Part shown: positions 48,152 to 59,494 of the stretch, one piece after another
How the letters are laid out: every line of letters begins with the position of its first letter
Numbering within the stretch: position 1 is the stretch's first letter
Assembly (NCBI GenBank): GCA_900473685.1
Contig: UCNE01000010.1
Span: 186,001 to 250,000 of the forward strand
Source of the DNA: Hyphomicrobiales bacterium
Lineage (GTDB): Bacteria > Pseudomonadota > Alphaproteobacteria > Rhizobiales > Rhizobiaceae
Direction of reading: 5' to 3'
Length of the DNA: 64,000 nucleotides
Program-made: the position numbers and the translations under genes
The notes under the pieces: generated by a model
What the model was told of the DNA's origin: nothing
Seen by the model: the letters and a program-made list of their open reading frames with translations, nothing else
Databases searched by the model: none

Positions 48152-49027
48152 TCAGACGACCTTCTCTTTCAGGAACGCCACCGTCCGGCTCCAGGCGAGG
48201 TCCGCCGCCTTCTTGTCGTAGCGGGCAGCCGAAGTATCGTTGTTGAAGGCGTGATTGACGCCCTCGTAGATGTGGATGGTAAAATCCTTGCCGTTTTCGG
48301 TCAGCGCCTTCTTGTAGGCGTCTATACCGGCATTGATACGATCGTCGAGACCGGCATAGTGCAACAGCAACGCCGCCTTGATCTTCGGCACGTCTTCGGC
48401 CGGCGGCTGAGCACCATAATAGGCGACCCCGGCCTTCAGGTCCGGTGAGGCGACAGCCAGCTTGTTGACCAAACCGCCGCCCCAGCAGAAGCCGATGGCA
48501 CCGGCCTTGCCGGTGGTGAGGTCGCTGCCTTCAAGATAGGTCACGGTCGCAACCGCGTTATCGACAGTCTGCTTGCCATCGAGCGCGCCAATCATCTCGC
48601 GGGCCTTGTCCTCGTCGGCCGGGGTGCCGCCAGCAGGCGACAGGAAATCCGGCGCAAGCGCCACGAAACCTTCCAGCGCCATGCGGCGGGCGACATCCTT
48701 GATATGCGGATTGAGGCCGCGGTTCTCGTGGATGATGATGACCGCGGGCAGCTTTCCGGCCGCATCGGCCGGGCGCACCAGATATCCCTTCATATCGCCA
48801 CCGGCACCGGGATAGGTAACATCCTCGGTTTTCACGCGCGGGTCGGCTTCGGGGATCATCTCCGCCTGCGCGCTGTTGGCGGCCAGCAGCGGCGCAATGG
48901 CGGCGGCTGCGGCGGCCGATCCGCTCAGCGCCGTCAGCGTGCGCATGAAGGCACGGCGATCAAGGCTCAGATGGGTGTACTCGTCATAGGCGTTGATCAT
49001 CGCCTGGGTGATCTGCGGCTTGTCCAT
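48152..49027 (-). CDS. Dienelactone hydrolase-family protein, Tat-exported
   Basis: This alpha/beta hydrolase of 291 residues carries a twin-arginine-like leader (DRRAFMRTLTALSGSAAAAA, cleaved near AQAE) and a catalytic domain with HENRGLNPHIKD, GFCWGGG (nucleophile Cys in place of Ser, typical of the family), DDRINAGID and a final GVNHAFNND with the catalytic His. Substrate probably a lactone or ester. It is convergent with oxyR. Confidence 0.87.
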   Translation of the reverse strand: MDKPQITQAMINAYDEYTHLSLDRRAFMRTLTALSGSAAAAAAIAPLLAANSAQAEMIPEADPRVKTEDVTYPGAGGDMKGYLVRPADAAGKLPAVIIIHENRGLNPHIKDVARRMALEGFVALAPDFLSPAGGTPADEDKAREMIGALDGKQTVDNAVATVTYLEGSDLTTGKAGAIGFCWGGGLVNKLAVASPDLKAGVAYYGAQPPAEDVPKIKAALLLHYAGLDDRINAGIDAYKKALTENGKDFTIHIYEGVNHAFNNDTSAARYDKKAADLAWSRTVAFLKEKVV

Positions 49028-49222
49028 GCTTTCCTCCTGAAACCGGCGCCATTCGGTCCAAAGGACATCCAGGCGCGCTGTGAATGGTGCCCGGTAGAGA
49101 CAGCGAGAGCATCACCGGTCAGGATCATAGAATTGCGGCAGTGACGGCATTAGACAACGGCAACGCCGTTGACTTGACGCAAAAGTGATCCGGCCATGAA
49201 AGCACCGCCGGATCGGTTTTGC

Positions 49223-50005
49223 CTATTGCATGTACCAGCCGTGGCTGACGACGAGCGACTGGCCGGTCAGCGCATTGGTCTCGAAACCGGCAAACAGCAG
49301 CGCCACCTCGGCAACATCCTCGACGGTGGTGAATTGCGCATCCACCGTGCCGCCAAGCATGACCTTCTTGATGACTTCGTCTTCGGAAATGCCAAGTTCC
49401 TTGGCCTGTTCCGGGATTTGCTTGTCGACCAGCGGCGTGCGCACGAAGCCGGGGCAGATGACGTTGGCGCGAACGCCGTCCGGTCCGCCTTCCTTGGCAA
49501 CCACGCGGGCGAGACCCAACAGACCGTGCTTGGCCGTGACATAGGCGGATTTCAGCGGCGAGGCCTCGTGCGAATGCACCGAGCCCATATAGATGATCGC
49601 CCCGCCCTTCTGCGCCTTCATATGCGGCATGCAGGCCTTGGTGGTGAGAAACGCGCCGTCGAGATGGATAGCAAGCATCTTCTTCCAATCCGAAAAAGCG
49701 TAATCCTCGATCTTGTTGACGATCTGGATACCGGCATTGGAGACGAGCACATCGACCCTGCCCCATTTGGCAACGACCGCAGCAACGCCCGAGTTGACAG
49801 CGTCTTCGCTGGTAACGTCCATGGCAAGGCCCATCGCCTCACCCGGTCCCATCGCCGTCAGGTCCTTGGCCGTTGTTTCCGCCGCTTCGAGCTTCAGGTC
49901 GGCGATGACGACCTTGGCGCCTTCCGAAACATACTTTTTGGCGATCGCCAGGCCGATACCGCTGGCGGAACCAGTGACGATGCAGACCTTGTCCTTGAGT
50001 TTCAT
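49223..50005 (-). CDS. bdhA: D-3-hydroxybutyrate dehydrogenase
   Basis: This SDR enzyme of 260 residues interconverts 3-hydroxybutyrate and acetoacetate with NAD. It shows the N-terminal [11 protein letters not shown] cofactor loop, [15 protein letters not shown], the catalytic YVTAKHG after S in [15 protein letters not shown], and the HGWYMQ C-terminus typical of BdhA. It is last in the operon patatin-adc-bdhA, 12 bases after adc. Confidence 0.93.
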   Translation of the reverse strand: MKLKDKVCIVTGSASGIGLAIAKKYVSEGAKVVIADLKLEAAETTAKDLTAMGPGEAMGLAMDVTSEDAVNSGVAAVVAKWGRVDVLVSNAGIQIVNKIEDYAFSDWKKMLAIHLDGAFLTTKACMPHMKAQKGGAIIYMGSVHSHEASPLKSAYVTAKHGLLGLARVVAKEGGPDGVRANVICPGFVRTPLVDKQIPEQAKELGISEDEVIKKVMLGGTVDAQFTTVEDVAEVALLFAGFETNALTGQSLVVSHGWYMQ

Positions 50006-50017
50006 GGTTTTAACTCC

Positions 50018-50758
50018 CTATTTTGCAAGATAATCATGGACCACTTCGCCGAGGCCCAGCGTCAGGTCGGAGAGGATATGGACAGCGGACTTCACCTCCA
50101 GCACCGGCAGATCGGCAACCGGAGCCAGCGCGTGCGGAAACAGCGCCAGAGCCCCCGGCCCTTCCCAGGCACCTTTCACCGTCAAATCCTCGAGATAATA
50201 GCGCACCAGCTCGCAGATGCGCGGCGTGCAGTCCACGTGCGGAATGATCTTCAGCATGAAATTCGGCTGTTTCAGGCTTTCAAGGATTTTCGCCTTGTCG
50301 AGCGTGCGATGTTTGAAGCCCATCGTCGCGGTTGCCACCCGCTGGCCGCCATAGTCGAGCGTGCCGACCAGCGCGTCCTTGACCGAGGACAAGGACGGCT
50401 CGGCCAGCTTCTTCGGAAAGCCCCAGATCTCGCGGCCGCCGGCAATCGGGGCGTCGTCGTTCAGATACATCGAGTGCACGTAACCGCCGTGCACGCCTTC
50501 ATAGGTCACCGGGATAACCTGGCCGGACTCGGTATAATCGCCAAAACCGGTGGAATCCGGCATGCGGATGAATTCGTATTTCACCAGCGGCTCATCGAAT
50601 TTCAGCGGCTCCGGCACCACCCGACGCAGGGCCTCCGGATCGGTGCGGTAGGTGATGATCATGTATTCGCGGTTGACGAACCGGTATGGCCCCGGCGGAT
50701 AGGACGGGCTCGTCAGCGGCATGGCAAAGGCATTGCGAACGACATCTTCTATTTTCAT
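50018..50758 (-). CDS. adc: Acetoacetate decarboxylase
   Basis: Adc converts acetoacetate to acetone and CO2 through a Schiff base on Lys. The 246-residue protein has [13 protein letters not shown] with the catalytic Lys near residue 116 followed by a second Lys, as in clostridial Adc. The ATG at 50758 overlaps the patatin stop by 4 bases, so the operon is tightly coupled. Placement beside bdhA ties it to ketone-body or polyhydroxybutyrate turnover. Confidence 0.92.
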   Translation of the reverse strand: MKIEDVVRNAFAMPLTSPSYPPGPYRFVNREYMIITYRTDPEALRRVVPEPLKFDEPLVKYEFIRMPDSTGFGDYTESGQVIPVTYEGVHGGYVHSMYLNDDAPIAGGREIWGFPKKLAEPSLSSVKDALVGTLDYGGQRVATATMGFKHRTLDKAKILESLKQPNFMLKIIPHVDCTPRICELVRYYLEDLTVKGAWEGPGALALFPHALAPVADLPVLEVKSAVHILSDLTLGLGEVVHDYLAK

Positions 50759-51954
50759 GGCTTTTTCCCACGCAGGCGTTGCTCGGCAAGATCGAAAACC
50801 CGGATCCCGTTGGTCGGGCGCGTGCGGTTCAGCCAATCCGGATGATTGAGCGTCTCGACCACATCGTCATGTCCGGCCTTCCAGTGTTCCTCGACGGAGA
50901 GCCTGGAAAACTCGTAGTCCTTGGAGCCGGTTTCATAGGCGGCATGCCGGTAGATCAGATGCACCATGGTGACGGCGCAATCATTGCCGATCTTTTCGAG
51001 CAGCCTTGCGTCCGGATCGTCCTTCAGTTCCGGCGGCAGCTTTTCCATCAACCGCTTGGCGGCCATGCGCACGGACTGAAGCTTGCGGAACTGGTCGGTG
51101 TTGAGCCGGGTGCGGCTGGAAAAGCGGATTTCCTTTTCGCGCGCCTCGACGTCGAAAAGATCCCGCGGCAGCGGCCCCTTGGCGCTGAACAGATCGACCT
51201 GGAAGATGCAGAGGTCGGTTTCCAGTTCCTGCCCTGAAAGCACCCGCTGCAGCGGCGTGTTGGAAACGATGCCGCCATCCCAATAGAAGCGGCCATCGAT
51301 CTCGACCGGCGCAAAGCCCGGCGGCAAGGCGCCGGAGGCGGCAACATGCTTGGCCGAGAAGGCGCAGTGATGATTGTCGAAATAATTGAAATTGCCGCTC
51401 ATCACATCGACGGCACCGAGGCTGAGCCGGATGGCGCCCGAATTGATCAGGTCGAAATCCACCAGACCGGAAAGCGTCTCTTCCAGCGGTGCGGTATCGT
51501 AAAGACTGATGGCCGCCATCGGATCGCCGGGGATTTTCCACGGCGCAAAGGCGCGGGGCGTGAAGAAGCCGGGAACGCCGGTGAGTGAGCCGAGAAAGGC
51601 AGAGGATTCGTTGAACCATTTGCGCATCGCATCGCCATTGCCGAGAAAGTGCCCCGGCAAGCCCGACGAGACCCGGTGCCAGAATGTCCTCAGATTATCG
51701 ACGCGCCGGTCAACGGGACTGCCGGCAATGATCGCGGAATTGATCGAGCCGATGGAAATGCCGGCCAACCAATCGGGCCGGACACCGGCTTCATGCAGCG
51801 CCTCATAGGCGCCGGCCTGATAGGCGCCGAGAGCACCGCCGCCCTGAAACACCAGAACGGTCTTCTCTGTGGGTATGCTCACTGAATGCTTTCCTTCGGA
51901 CGACTGCACCTGCGAACAGACAACGGCTGGAGGGTTGTCCGGTTCCGCATTCAC
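50755..51954 (-). CDS. Patatin-like phospholipase
   Basis: The 399-residue protein has a patatin domain with the oxyanion loop [19 protein letters not shown], the nucleophile [12 protein letters not shown] and the catalytic dyad Asp in [12 protein letters not shown]. The C-terminal third (about residues 290-399) resembles the DUF3734 extension found in rhizobial patatins. There is no signal peptide. It is first in the operon with adc and bdhA, so a role in releasing hydroxyacids, possibly from poly-3-hydroxybutyrate granules, is a contextual inference. Confidence 0.87.
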   Translation of the reverse strand: MNAEPDNPPAVVCSQVQSSEGKHSVSIPTEKTVLVFQGGGALGAYQAGAYEALHEAGVRPDWLAGISIGSINSAIIAGSPVDRRVDNLRTFWHRVSSGLPGHFLGNGDAMRKWFNESSAFLGSLTGVPGFFTPRAFAPWKIPGDPMAAISLYDTAPLEETLSGLVDFDLINSGAIRLSLGAVDVMSGNFNYFDNHHCAFSAKHVAASGALPPGFAPVEIDGRFYWDGGIVSNTPLQRVLSGQELETDLCIFQVDLFSAKGPLPRDLFDVEAREKEIRFSSRTRLNTDQFRKLQSVRMAAKRLMEKLPPELKDDPDARLLEKIGNDCAVTMVHLIYRHAAYETGSKDYEFSRLSVEEHWKAGHDDVVETLNHPDWLNRTRPTNGIRVFDLAEQRLRGKKP

Positions 51955-52116
51955 AGATTAAGTTTCGGTAACGTGGGAAGGCAATTTTGAGGGCGTATAG
52001 TCCGTTAATTCAATAGGTTGCACATGAGGCGGCGTTTCTTTCCGGCGCCGTGGAAGCTGGATGATAGTCCGGTCTTGTGCACTGCGCAATGCAAGACAAT
52101 GTGACAGCGGCTGGCA

Positions 52117-52536
52117 TCAGATCCCGAGCAGATGGATGGCGAAAAGCAACCACAGACTGAAATTGAGGACAAAGCCGAAGACAAACAGGCGTTGACGTAT
52201 CCGCAGCCGGTTGGAGGTGACATGCACCCAGGCATGTGCGTAGCGGCTGAGCACGAAGAGCCAGGCAATGGCGACCACCACGTGATTGACGCCCGCCGTT
52301 ACGTATAACAGCGTGCAGACCAGGAAGAACAGCAGCGGAAGCTCGAACTGGTTGATCAGGCTGCGCGCGACCGTCGCGCTCGGCTCCGGTTCGATGGCAG
52401 GAACCCAGAAATCGGACGCCTTGGCGGTCCCGGCCCGCATGGCACCGGAGCGGCGCTTCAGCATCAGGAAATAGATGAGGTGAATCAGCACGACCTGCGC
52501 AATGACCGGCCAGAAGATTGCAGTCGAGATGGGCAT
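52117..52536 (-). CDS. MAPEG-family membrane protein
   Basis: This 139-residue protein has four hydrophobic segments. The central ARSLINQFELPLLFFLVCTL fits the MAPEG hallmark (Glu of FELP), and SRYAHAWVHVTSNRLRIRQR is the conserved loop. MAPEG members include glutathione-dependent membrane transferases. The start at 52536 (MPIS) has GGAG 5 bases upstream; GTG 52542 is a less likely start. Flanking gaps (51955-52116 and 52537-52690) show no gene. Confidence 0.85.
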   Translation of the reverse strand: MPISTAIFWPVIAQVVLIHLIYFLMLKRRSGAMRAGTAKASDFWVPAIEPEPSATVARSLINQFELPLLFFLVCTLLYVTAGVNHVVVAIAWLFVLSRYAHAWVHVTSNRLRIRQRLFVFGFVLNFSLWLLFAIHLLGI

Positions 52537-52690
52537 AATCACTCCGTCGAATCGAATTGCCCCTGATCTATAGCGGGCGGGCGGAAAATCCAGAACCGCC
52601 TGTAGCCGCGCGCATGCCGCGCTGCATGCTTGACAGCTGTTTTACCAATGAACGATGTTCAACGAAGCAGCCTCAATGAGAAAGAACCGT

Positions 52691-53953
52691 ATGTCCGACC
52701 CACATGCCGCCGCCGTCCCGCTGCCTACCCATCATGCCGCAGCAATGCGCGGGCGTGACCCGCATGAACACCACCGGGTGGCAACGCCGCTCGAGCTGCT
52801 GTTCGACCTGACCTTCGTCATCGCCTTTGGCGTTGCGGGTTCGCAGCTGGCGCATCTGCTGGCGGAAGGCCATTACGCCGCCGGGCTGATGGGCTTCGGC
52901 TTTGCCATGTTCGCCGTCTGCTGGGCCTGGGTGAATTTTTCCTGGTTCGCCTCCGCCTTCGACACCGACGACTGGATCTACCGGTTGACCACCATGGTGC
53001 AGATGGCCGGCGTGCTGATCCTGTCGCTTGGCTTGCCACAGATGTTCGAATCCCTCGACAAGGGTGCCCATGTCGACAATAGCATCATGGTGCTCGGTTA
53101 TGTGGTTATGCGCGTCGCCATGATTTTCCAGTGGCTGCGCGCGGCGCGGCAAACACCGGACCGGCGTTCCGCCTGCCTGTCCTATGTGACCGCCATCGCC
53201 ATTGCCCAGATCGGCTGGATCGCCGTGATCCTCATCGACATGCCGTTGCTGCCGACCTTTCTCTGCGTCGTCGTCCTGACCCTGATCGAAATGCTTGGTC
53301 CCATTCTCGCTGAACGCCGCGGCGGCGGCACGCCGTGGCATGCGCATCATATTGCCGAGCGCTACGGCCTTTTGGCGATCATCACGCTCGGCGAAGGCGT
53401 CGTCGGAACGGTGGCATCAATCTCGGCCATCGTCGGCGAGCAGGGATGGAGCCTCGACGCCATCCTCATCTGCGTTGCCGGGACCGGGCTGACCTTCGGC
53501 ATGTGGTGGCTGTATTTCCTGATGCCATCAGGCCAGATCCTGCATCGCTTCCGCAACCGCGCTTTCCCCTGGGGCTACGGCCACATGCTGATCTTCGCCT
53601 CCATTGCGGCGACCGGCGCCGGCCTGCATGTGGCTGCCTATTATATCGAGCATAAGGCGCATATCGGCGAGGTTGCTGCAGTGCTGACAGTCGCGGTGCC
53701 GGTGTTTGCCTATGTCACCCTGGTCTTCGTGCATTACGTTTATCTGCTGCGCAAGATGGAGACCTTCTATCTCGGGCTGATGATCGGAATGACCGCAGTG
53801 GTGGGGCTTTCCATCCTGTGTGCGGCTGCAGGCGTCAACATGACCACCTGCCTCATCATCCTGATGTTCGCGCCGCTCGTTCCCGTGGTCGGATACGAGA
53901 TCAAGGGCCATCGCTACGGGAACGCCGCGCTTCGGCGTGCGTTGGAAGCCTGA
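52691..53953 (+). CDS. Low temperature requirement protein A (LtrA) family membrane protein
   Basis: The 420-residue integral membrane protein has about 11 hydrophobic segments. It shows the family motif ATPLELLFDLTFVIAF near residue 30 and YGLLAIITLGEGVVGTV in the middle, and starts with a His-rich cytoplasmic stretch. Biochemical activity is unknown. I place the start at ATG 52691 (MSDPHAA); in-frame ATGs at 52676 and 52655 are alternatives. Confidence 0.83.
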   Translation: MSDPHAAAVPLPTHHAAAMRGRDPHEHHRVATPLELLFDLTFVIAFGVAGSQLAHLLAEGHYAAGLMGFGFAMFAVCWAWVNFSWFASAFDTDDWIYRLTTMVQMAGVLILSLGLPQMFESLDKGAHVDNSIMVLGYVVMRVAMIFQWLRAARQTPDRRSACLSYVTAIAIAQIGWIAVILIDMPLLPTFLCVVVLTLIEMLGPILAERRGGGTPWHAHHIAERYGLLAIITLGEGVVGTVASISAIVGEQGWSLDAILICVAGTGLTFGMWWLYFLMPSGQILHRFRNRAFPWGYGHMLIFASIAATGAGLHVAAYYIEHKAHIGEVAAVLTVAVPVFAYVTLVFVHYVYLLRKMETFYLGLMIGMTAVVGLSILCAAAGVNMTTCLIILMFAPLVPVVGYEIKGHRYGNAALRRALEA

Positions 53954-53958
53954 CAAAG

Positions 53959-53991
53959 AAAAAGCGGCGAAGACAACTCCGCCGCTTTTTT
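53959..53991. terminator. Bidirectional terminator between ltrA and guaB
   Basis: AAAAAGCGGCG at 53959-53969 and CGCCGCTTTTT at 53980-53990, with a 10-base loop, form an 11-bp stem. T-rich ends face both directions, so it can terminate both the rightward LtrA and the leftward guaB transcripts. Confidence 0.87.
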
Positions 53992-54016
53992 CACAGTTCA
54001 AGTTTGCAGCCGAAGC

Positions 54017-55705
<1,689 letters not shown>

Positions 55706-56698
55706 TCAGATTTCGAACTGATAGGTTTCCGGCACGAATCGATAGCCCTGTTCGAACTTTTCAATGAAGCCGACGGCCGGGAACGGCATGTGGTAACCGA
55801 CGAAGGGCAATCGGTCGGTGGCGACCATGTCGAAGACCTTCTTGCGCGATGCGGCGGCCTTGGCCTTGTCCATGTCGAATCGCACTTCCCAATCCGGCCG
55901 CTGCAGCGACAGGACGAAATGATTGGCGGTATCGGCGGTCAGCACCAGGCCCTTGCCCTCCGATTCGACCTTGAAGACCATATGCCCTGGTGAATGGCCG
56001 AAAGCCGCCATGGCGGTGATTCCAGCAACGACCTCGGCACCGTCACCGATAAAGGTCATCTTTTCAGCCAGCGGCACGACGTTCTTCAAAACGCCCTTGT
56101 GCCCGCCCTCGGCCGGGGTTCCGGCGCGAGCCTCGTCCGTCCAGAAATCGAACTCCGCCTGCCCCGCCACATAACGGGCATTCTTGAACGCCGGTGCTCC
56201 ACCTTCCATCAGGCCGCCGATATGATCGCCATGCATATGAGTGATCACCACGATGCTGACCTGATCCGGCGTGTAACCGGCGTTGGCAATACCCTCCAGC
56301 AGATGACCGGCACCGGCCTCGCGGCCGCCCTCACCCATGCCGGTATCGAACAGGATCACCTCGGAGCCGGTATCGATCAAAGTCGGCGAGTAGCCATTGA
56401 CGAACTTGTCGGCAGGCAGGAAATTCGCCTTGAGCAGGTCACCGACCGCCTGCGGCGTCTGGTTGGTGCCAAACGTTTCTTCCGGCCTTTCACCGATACG
56501 GATGCCATCGCTGATGACGGTGACGCCAAAATTGCCGATCTTGAAGCTACTGGTCCTGCCAGCCGGTATTTTCATCGTGTCCGCTTTCGGTCCGCTCTGC
56601 GCAAAAGCCATCCGTGTCATCACGAAGGGCGCCGCCAGTGCGCCAACGGCTGTTGCTCCAAATAAGGCACGGCGGCTCAGGGGAATAGATGTCGTCAT
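55706..56698 (-). CDS. Metallo-beta-lactamase-fold hydrolase, Tat-exported
   Basis: This 330-residue protein has a twin-arginine signal (LSRRALFGATAVGALAAPFV, cleaved near AFAQ) and an MBL-fold domain with the zinc motif THMHGDHIGG, later His in GHSPGHM, Asp in VLTADTANHF and His in VGYHMPFPA. It probably acts in the periplasm; substrate unknown. ATG 56698 has GGAG 6 bases upstream; MENS at 56710 is the alternative. Confidence 0.9.
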   Translation of the reverse strand: MTTSIPLSRRALFGATAVGALAAPFVMTRMAFAQSGPKADTMKIPAGRTSSFKIGNFGVTVISDGIRIGERPEETFGTNQTPQAVGDLLKANFLPADKFVNGYSPTLIDTGSEVILFDTGMGEGGREAGAGHLLEGIANAGYTPDQVSIVVITHMHGDHIGGLMEGGAPAFKNARYVAGQAEFDFWTDEARAGTPAEGGHKGVLKNVVPLAEKMTFIGDGAEVVAGITAMAAFGHSPGHMVFKVESEGKGLVLTADTANHFVLSLQRPDWEVRFDMDKAKAAASRKKVFDMVATDRLPFVGYHMPFPAVGFIEKFEQGYRFVPETYQFEI

Positions 56699-56902
56699 GC
56701 TGTTCTCCATTTTTTGATTGAAAGGCGGCTTTTCCGGATTGGACGGCGGGTCCGCCCATTCGCCAAGGCGACATCTAGGGTCTTGACAGGAGATGGCTGC
56801 AGGATTCACACGGTTGTGATCGCAAAGTGAGCGCCGGACCGCGACTTTCGCCGCAGAAGTCCTATGTTCCGGTCGCTCCGCAGTCGCGCAAGGCCATTTC
56901 GC

Positions 56903-58315
56903 ATGAACCGCATCGTTCCGATGATCCTCGCCGTCGCCCTGTTCATGGAGCAGATGGACTCGACCGTCATTGCTACATCGCTGCCGGCGATCGCCCATGA
57001 TCTCGGCGTCGGGCCGATCACCCTGAAGCTGGCGCTGACGTCCTACATGGTATCACTGGCGATCTTCATTCCCCTGAGTGGCTGGATGGCCGACCGTTTC
57101 GGCGCCAAACGTATCTTTCGCGCCGCCATTCTGGTCTTCATCTTCGGCTCGATCCTCTGCGCCATCGCCGACAGCGTGCTCGCCTTCGTCGTCTCGCGTT
57201 TCCTGCAGGGCATGGGGGGCGCGATGATGACACCGGTGGCGCGGCTTGTTCTGGTGCGCTCGACGCAGCGCAGCGAACTCGTCGGCGCCATGGCGCTGCT
57301 GACGATCCCAGCCCTCGTCGGGCCGCTGGCTGGCCCACCGCTCGGCGGCTTCATCACCACCTATTTCTCCTGGCACTGGATCTTTCTGATCAACGTGCCG
57401 GTTGGTATTCTCGGCTACATCCTGTCGGGCATCTATCTACCGGAAATCAAAAGCGACGCCCCGCCACCGATCGACATCAAAGGCTTTTTCCTTAGCGCCA
57501 TTGCCGCCTCCGGTACGATGTTCGGGCTCTCGGTCATGAGTCTTCCGGCATTGCCGCCACAGTTCGGCGCTGCCGCCGTTGCGATCGGCGGCATTTGTGC
57601 TGTGCTTTACATCCGTCACGCACGGCGCCACCCCGCCCCGCTGCTCGATCTCAACCTCTTCAAGGACAGCGCGTTTAGGGCAGCAGCGATCGGTGGCACG
57701 CTGTTTCGTATCTCGATCGGTGCTGTGCCCTTCCTGATGCCATTGATGCTGCAGGTCGGCTTTGGCCTGACGCCGTTTCAATCCGGCATGATCACCTTTG
57801 TCGGTGCAGTCGGCGCGCTGACGACCAAATTCTTTGCCAAGCGCGTGTTGATCTTCGCCGGTTTCAGAACGACGCTGATCTTTGCCTGCATCACCGGCGC
57901 GATCCTGACCTTCGTCAACGGGCTGTTCACCCCGGCAACCCCCTATGCCGTGATGATGTTCATCCTGCTTTTGGCCGGTTTTGCCCGTTCGTTCTTCTTC
58001 ACCAGCGTCAACGCGCTGGCTTTCGCCGATATTCCGGATTCGCAGGCCAGCAAGGCGACCTCGATGACAGCCGTGCTGCAGCAGATGAGCCTGGCGCTCG
58101 GCGTCGCCGTCGCCGGTGCCATCCTCGAAGTCGAAACGACGCTGACGGGATCAAAGCTTGAATTGGAAGATTTCCAGCTCGCCTTCATGCTGATTTCGGC
58201 GATCACGCTCTCGGCGATCATTCCGCTGATCCGCATGTCGAAGACGGCCGGCGCATCTGTCTCCGGACACAGGATGCGGACCGATCCGGAAACGGAGACG
58301 ATTGCCGTCAAATAG
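56903..58315 (+). CDS. MFS transporter, DHA2 (EmrB-like) drug/proton family
   Basis: The 470-residue protein has about 14 hydrophobic segments and the DHA2 landmarks: FMEQMDSTVIATSLPAIAHD in helix 1, PLSGWMADRFGAKR in loop 2-3 and a P-rich GPLAGPPLGGFIT in helix 5. It is likely a proton-driven exporter of organic compounds. Start ATG 56903 (MNRIVPMI); an in-frame ATG at 56864 would add an Arg-rich stretch. It is divergent from the MBL-fold gene, which may mark a common substrate. Confidence 0.85.
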   Translation: MNRIVPMILAVALFMEQMDSTVIATSLPAIAHDLGVGPITLKLALTSYMVSLAIFIPLSGWMADRFGAKRIFRAAILVFIFGSILCAIADSVLAFVVSRFLQGMGGAMMTPVARLVLVRSTQRSELVGAMALLTIPALVGPLAGPPLGGFITTYFSWHWIFLINVPVGILGYILSGIYLPEIKSDAPPPIDIKGFFLSAIAASGTMFGLSVMSLPALPPQFGAAAVAIGGICAVLYIRHARRHPAPLLDLNLFKDSAFRAAAIGGTLFRISIGAVPFLMPLMLQVGFGLTPFQSGMITFVGAVGALTTKFFAKRVLIFAGFRTTLIFACITGAILTFVNGLFTPATPYAVMMFILLLAGFARSFFFTSVNALAFADIPDSQASKATSMTAVLQQMSLALGVAVAGAILEVETTLTGSKLELEDFQLAFMLISAITLSAIIPLIRMSKTAGASVSGHRMRTDPETETIAVK

Positions 58316-58327
58316 CAGCGTGGCTGA

Positions 58328-58711
58328 TTATTCCGGCCGCTCGCAGACCGCCGAAAGCTTATTGCCATCGGGATCACGGACATAGGCCGCATAGAAATGC
58401 GCGTGAAACGGCCGCAGCCCCGGCGCGCCCTCATCGGTGCCGCCGTTTGCCAGCGCGGCTTCATGGAAGGCATCGACAGCCGCCCGGCTTTCCGCTTCCA
58501 GCGCCACCATCGACCCATTGCCGATCGTGGCGGCCTTGCGGTTATGCGGCGTTACCACCCAGAGACGGCAACGGCTGTCATCCTCGGCTCCATAACCGAT
58601 CTCGACCTCATCCTGCTTGCGGCGTTTGAGGCCAAGTGGCGCAAGTGCAGCGTCGTAAAACGGCTGCGCCCGGGCAAGATCGTTGCTGCCGATGGTCACA
58701 TAGAGGAGCAC
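58328..58711 (-). CDS. VOC-family (glyoxalase-like) protein
   Basis: This 127-residue small VOC fold protein has the paired beta-alpha-beta units, starting MLLYVTIGSNDLARAQPFYD and with HAHFYAAYVRDPDGNKLSAV at the C-terminus. It resembles glyoxalase/bleomycin-resistance proteins; the metal-ligand set is partly altered (no clear first His). Its stop converges with the MFS gene, and it starts 3 bases after the rlmE stop. Substrate unknown. Confidence 0.82.
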   Translation of the reverse strand: MLLYVTIGSNDLARAQPFYDAALAPLGLKRRKQDEVEIGYGAEDDSRCRLWVVTPHNRKAATIGNGSMVALEAESRAAVDAFHEAALANGGTDEGAPGLRPFHAHFYAAYVRDPDGNKLSAVCERPE

Positions 58712-58714
58712 GGT

Positions 58715-59494
58715 TTAATCCGCCTCTACGGAATCCCGCTCGTCAACCATGTCGCGGTCATCGATTTCGGTTTCGCTGTCATACAGCGAGCGGGCCCCAG
58801 GCTTGCGGCCCTTGAAACCTTTCGCCAGCAGGAACATTTCCACCGATTCGGCCCGCGACGCTGCCGGCTTCACATGGATGACCTGCTTGAAATTCTGCTT
58901 CAGCAGCGTCAAAAGCTCACGCTCGGCACCGCCTTGGAACGTTTTTGCCAGAAAGTGCCCGCCCTCAGCCAGCACGTCGATGGCGAAATAGGCGGCGACT
59001 TCGCACAGGTGCATGGTGCGGATATGGTCGGTCTGGCGATGGCCGGTCGTCGGCGCGGCCATGTCGGACAACACCAGGTCGGGCGTGCCGCCGAGTGCCG
59101 TCATCAGTTTTTCCGGCGCCGTGGGATCAAGGAAGTCGAGCTGCAGGATATGCACGCCGGCCAGCGGATCAAGCTCGAGAAAGTCGATTGCCACGACTTT
59201 CGGCTCGGCATCCGTTGAGTTCGTCACCTTGGCGGCGATCTGCGACCAGCTGCCGGGCGCCGCACCCAGATCGATGATGCGCTTGGCGCCGGAAAGGATC
59301 TTGTGCTTCTCGTCGATCTCCAGAAGCTTGAACGCCGCACGGGCGCGATAGCCTTCAAGCTGGGCGCGCTGCACGTAGGGATCGTTGATATGCCGCTCGA
59401 TCCAGCGCCGCGACGACGCCTTCAGCTTGCCCTTCTTGACCTTCTGGCCAAGCTTGCGCCCGGTGCGGTTTCCGCCGATCGGGGGTTTGGTCAT
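58715..59494 (-). CDS. rlmE: 23S rRNA (uridine(2552)-2'-O)-methyltransferase
   Basis: RlmE (RrmJ/FtsJ) methylates U2552 of 23S rRNA late in 50S assembly. The 259-residue protein has [15 protein letters not shown] with a catalytic Lys, [16 protein letters not shown] for SAM binding, [15 protein letters not shown] with catalytic Asp, and FLAKTFQGG with catalytic Lys. Its ATG overlaps the ppx stop by 4 bases, so it is translationally coupled to ppx. The basic N-terminal stretch ([20 protein letters not shown]) is typical of alphaproteobacteria. Confidence 0.94.
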   Translation of the reverse strand: MTKPPIGGNRTGRKLGQKVKKGKLKASSRRWIERHINDPYVQRAQLEGYRARAAFKLLEIDEKHKILSGAKRIIDLGAAPGSWSQIAAKVTNSTDAEPKVVAIDFLELDPLAGVHILQLDFLDPTAPEKLMTALGGTPDLVLSDMAAPTTGHRQTDHIRTMHLCEVAAYFAIDVLAEGGHFLAKTFQGGAERELLTLLKQNFKQVIHVKPAASRAESVEMFLLAKGFKGRKPGARSLYDSETEIDDRDMVDERDSVEAD

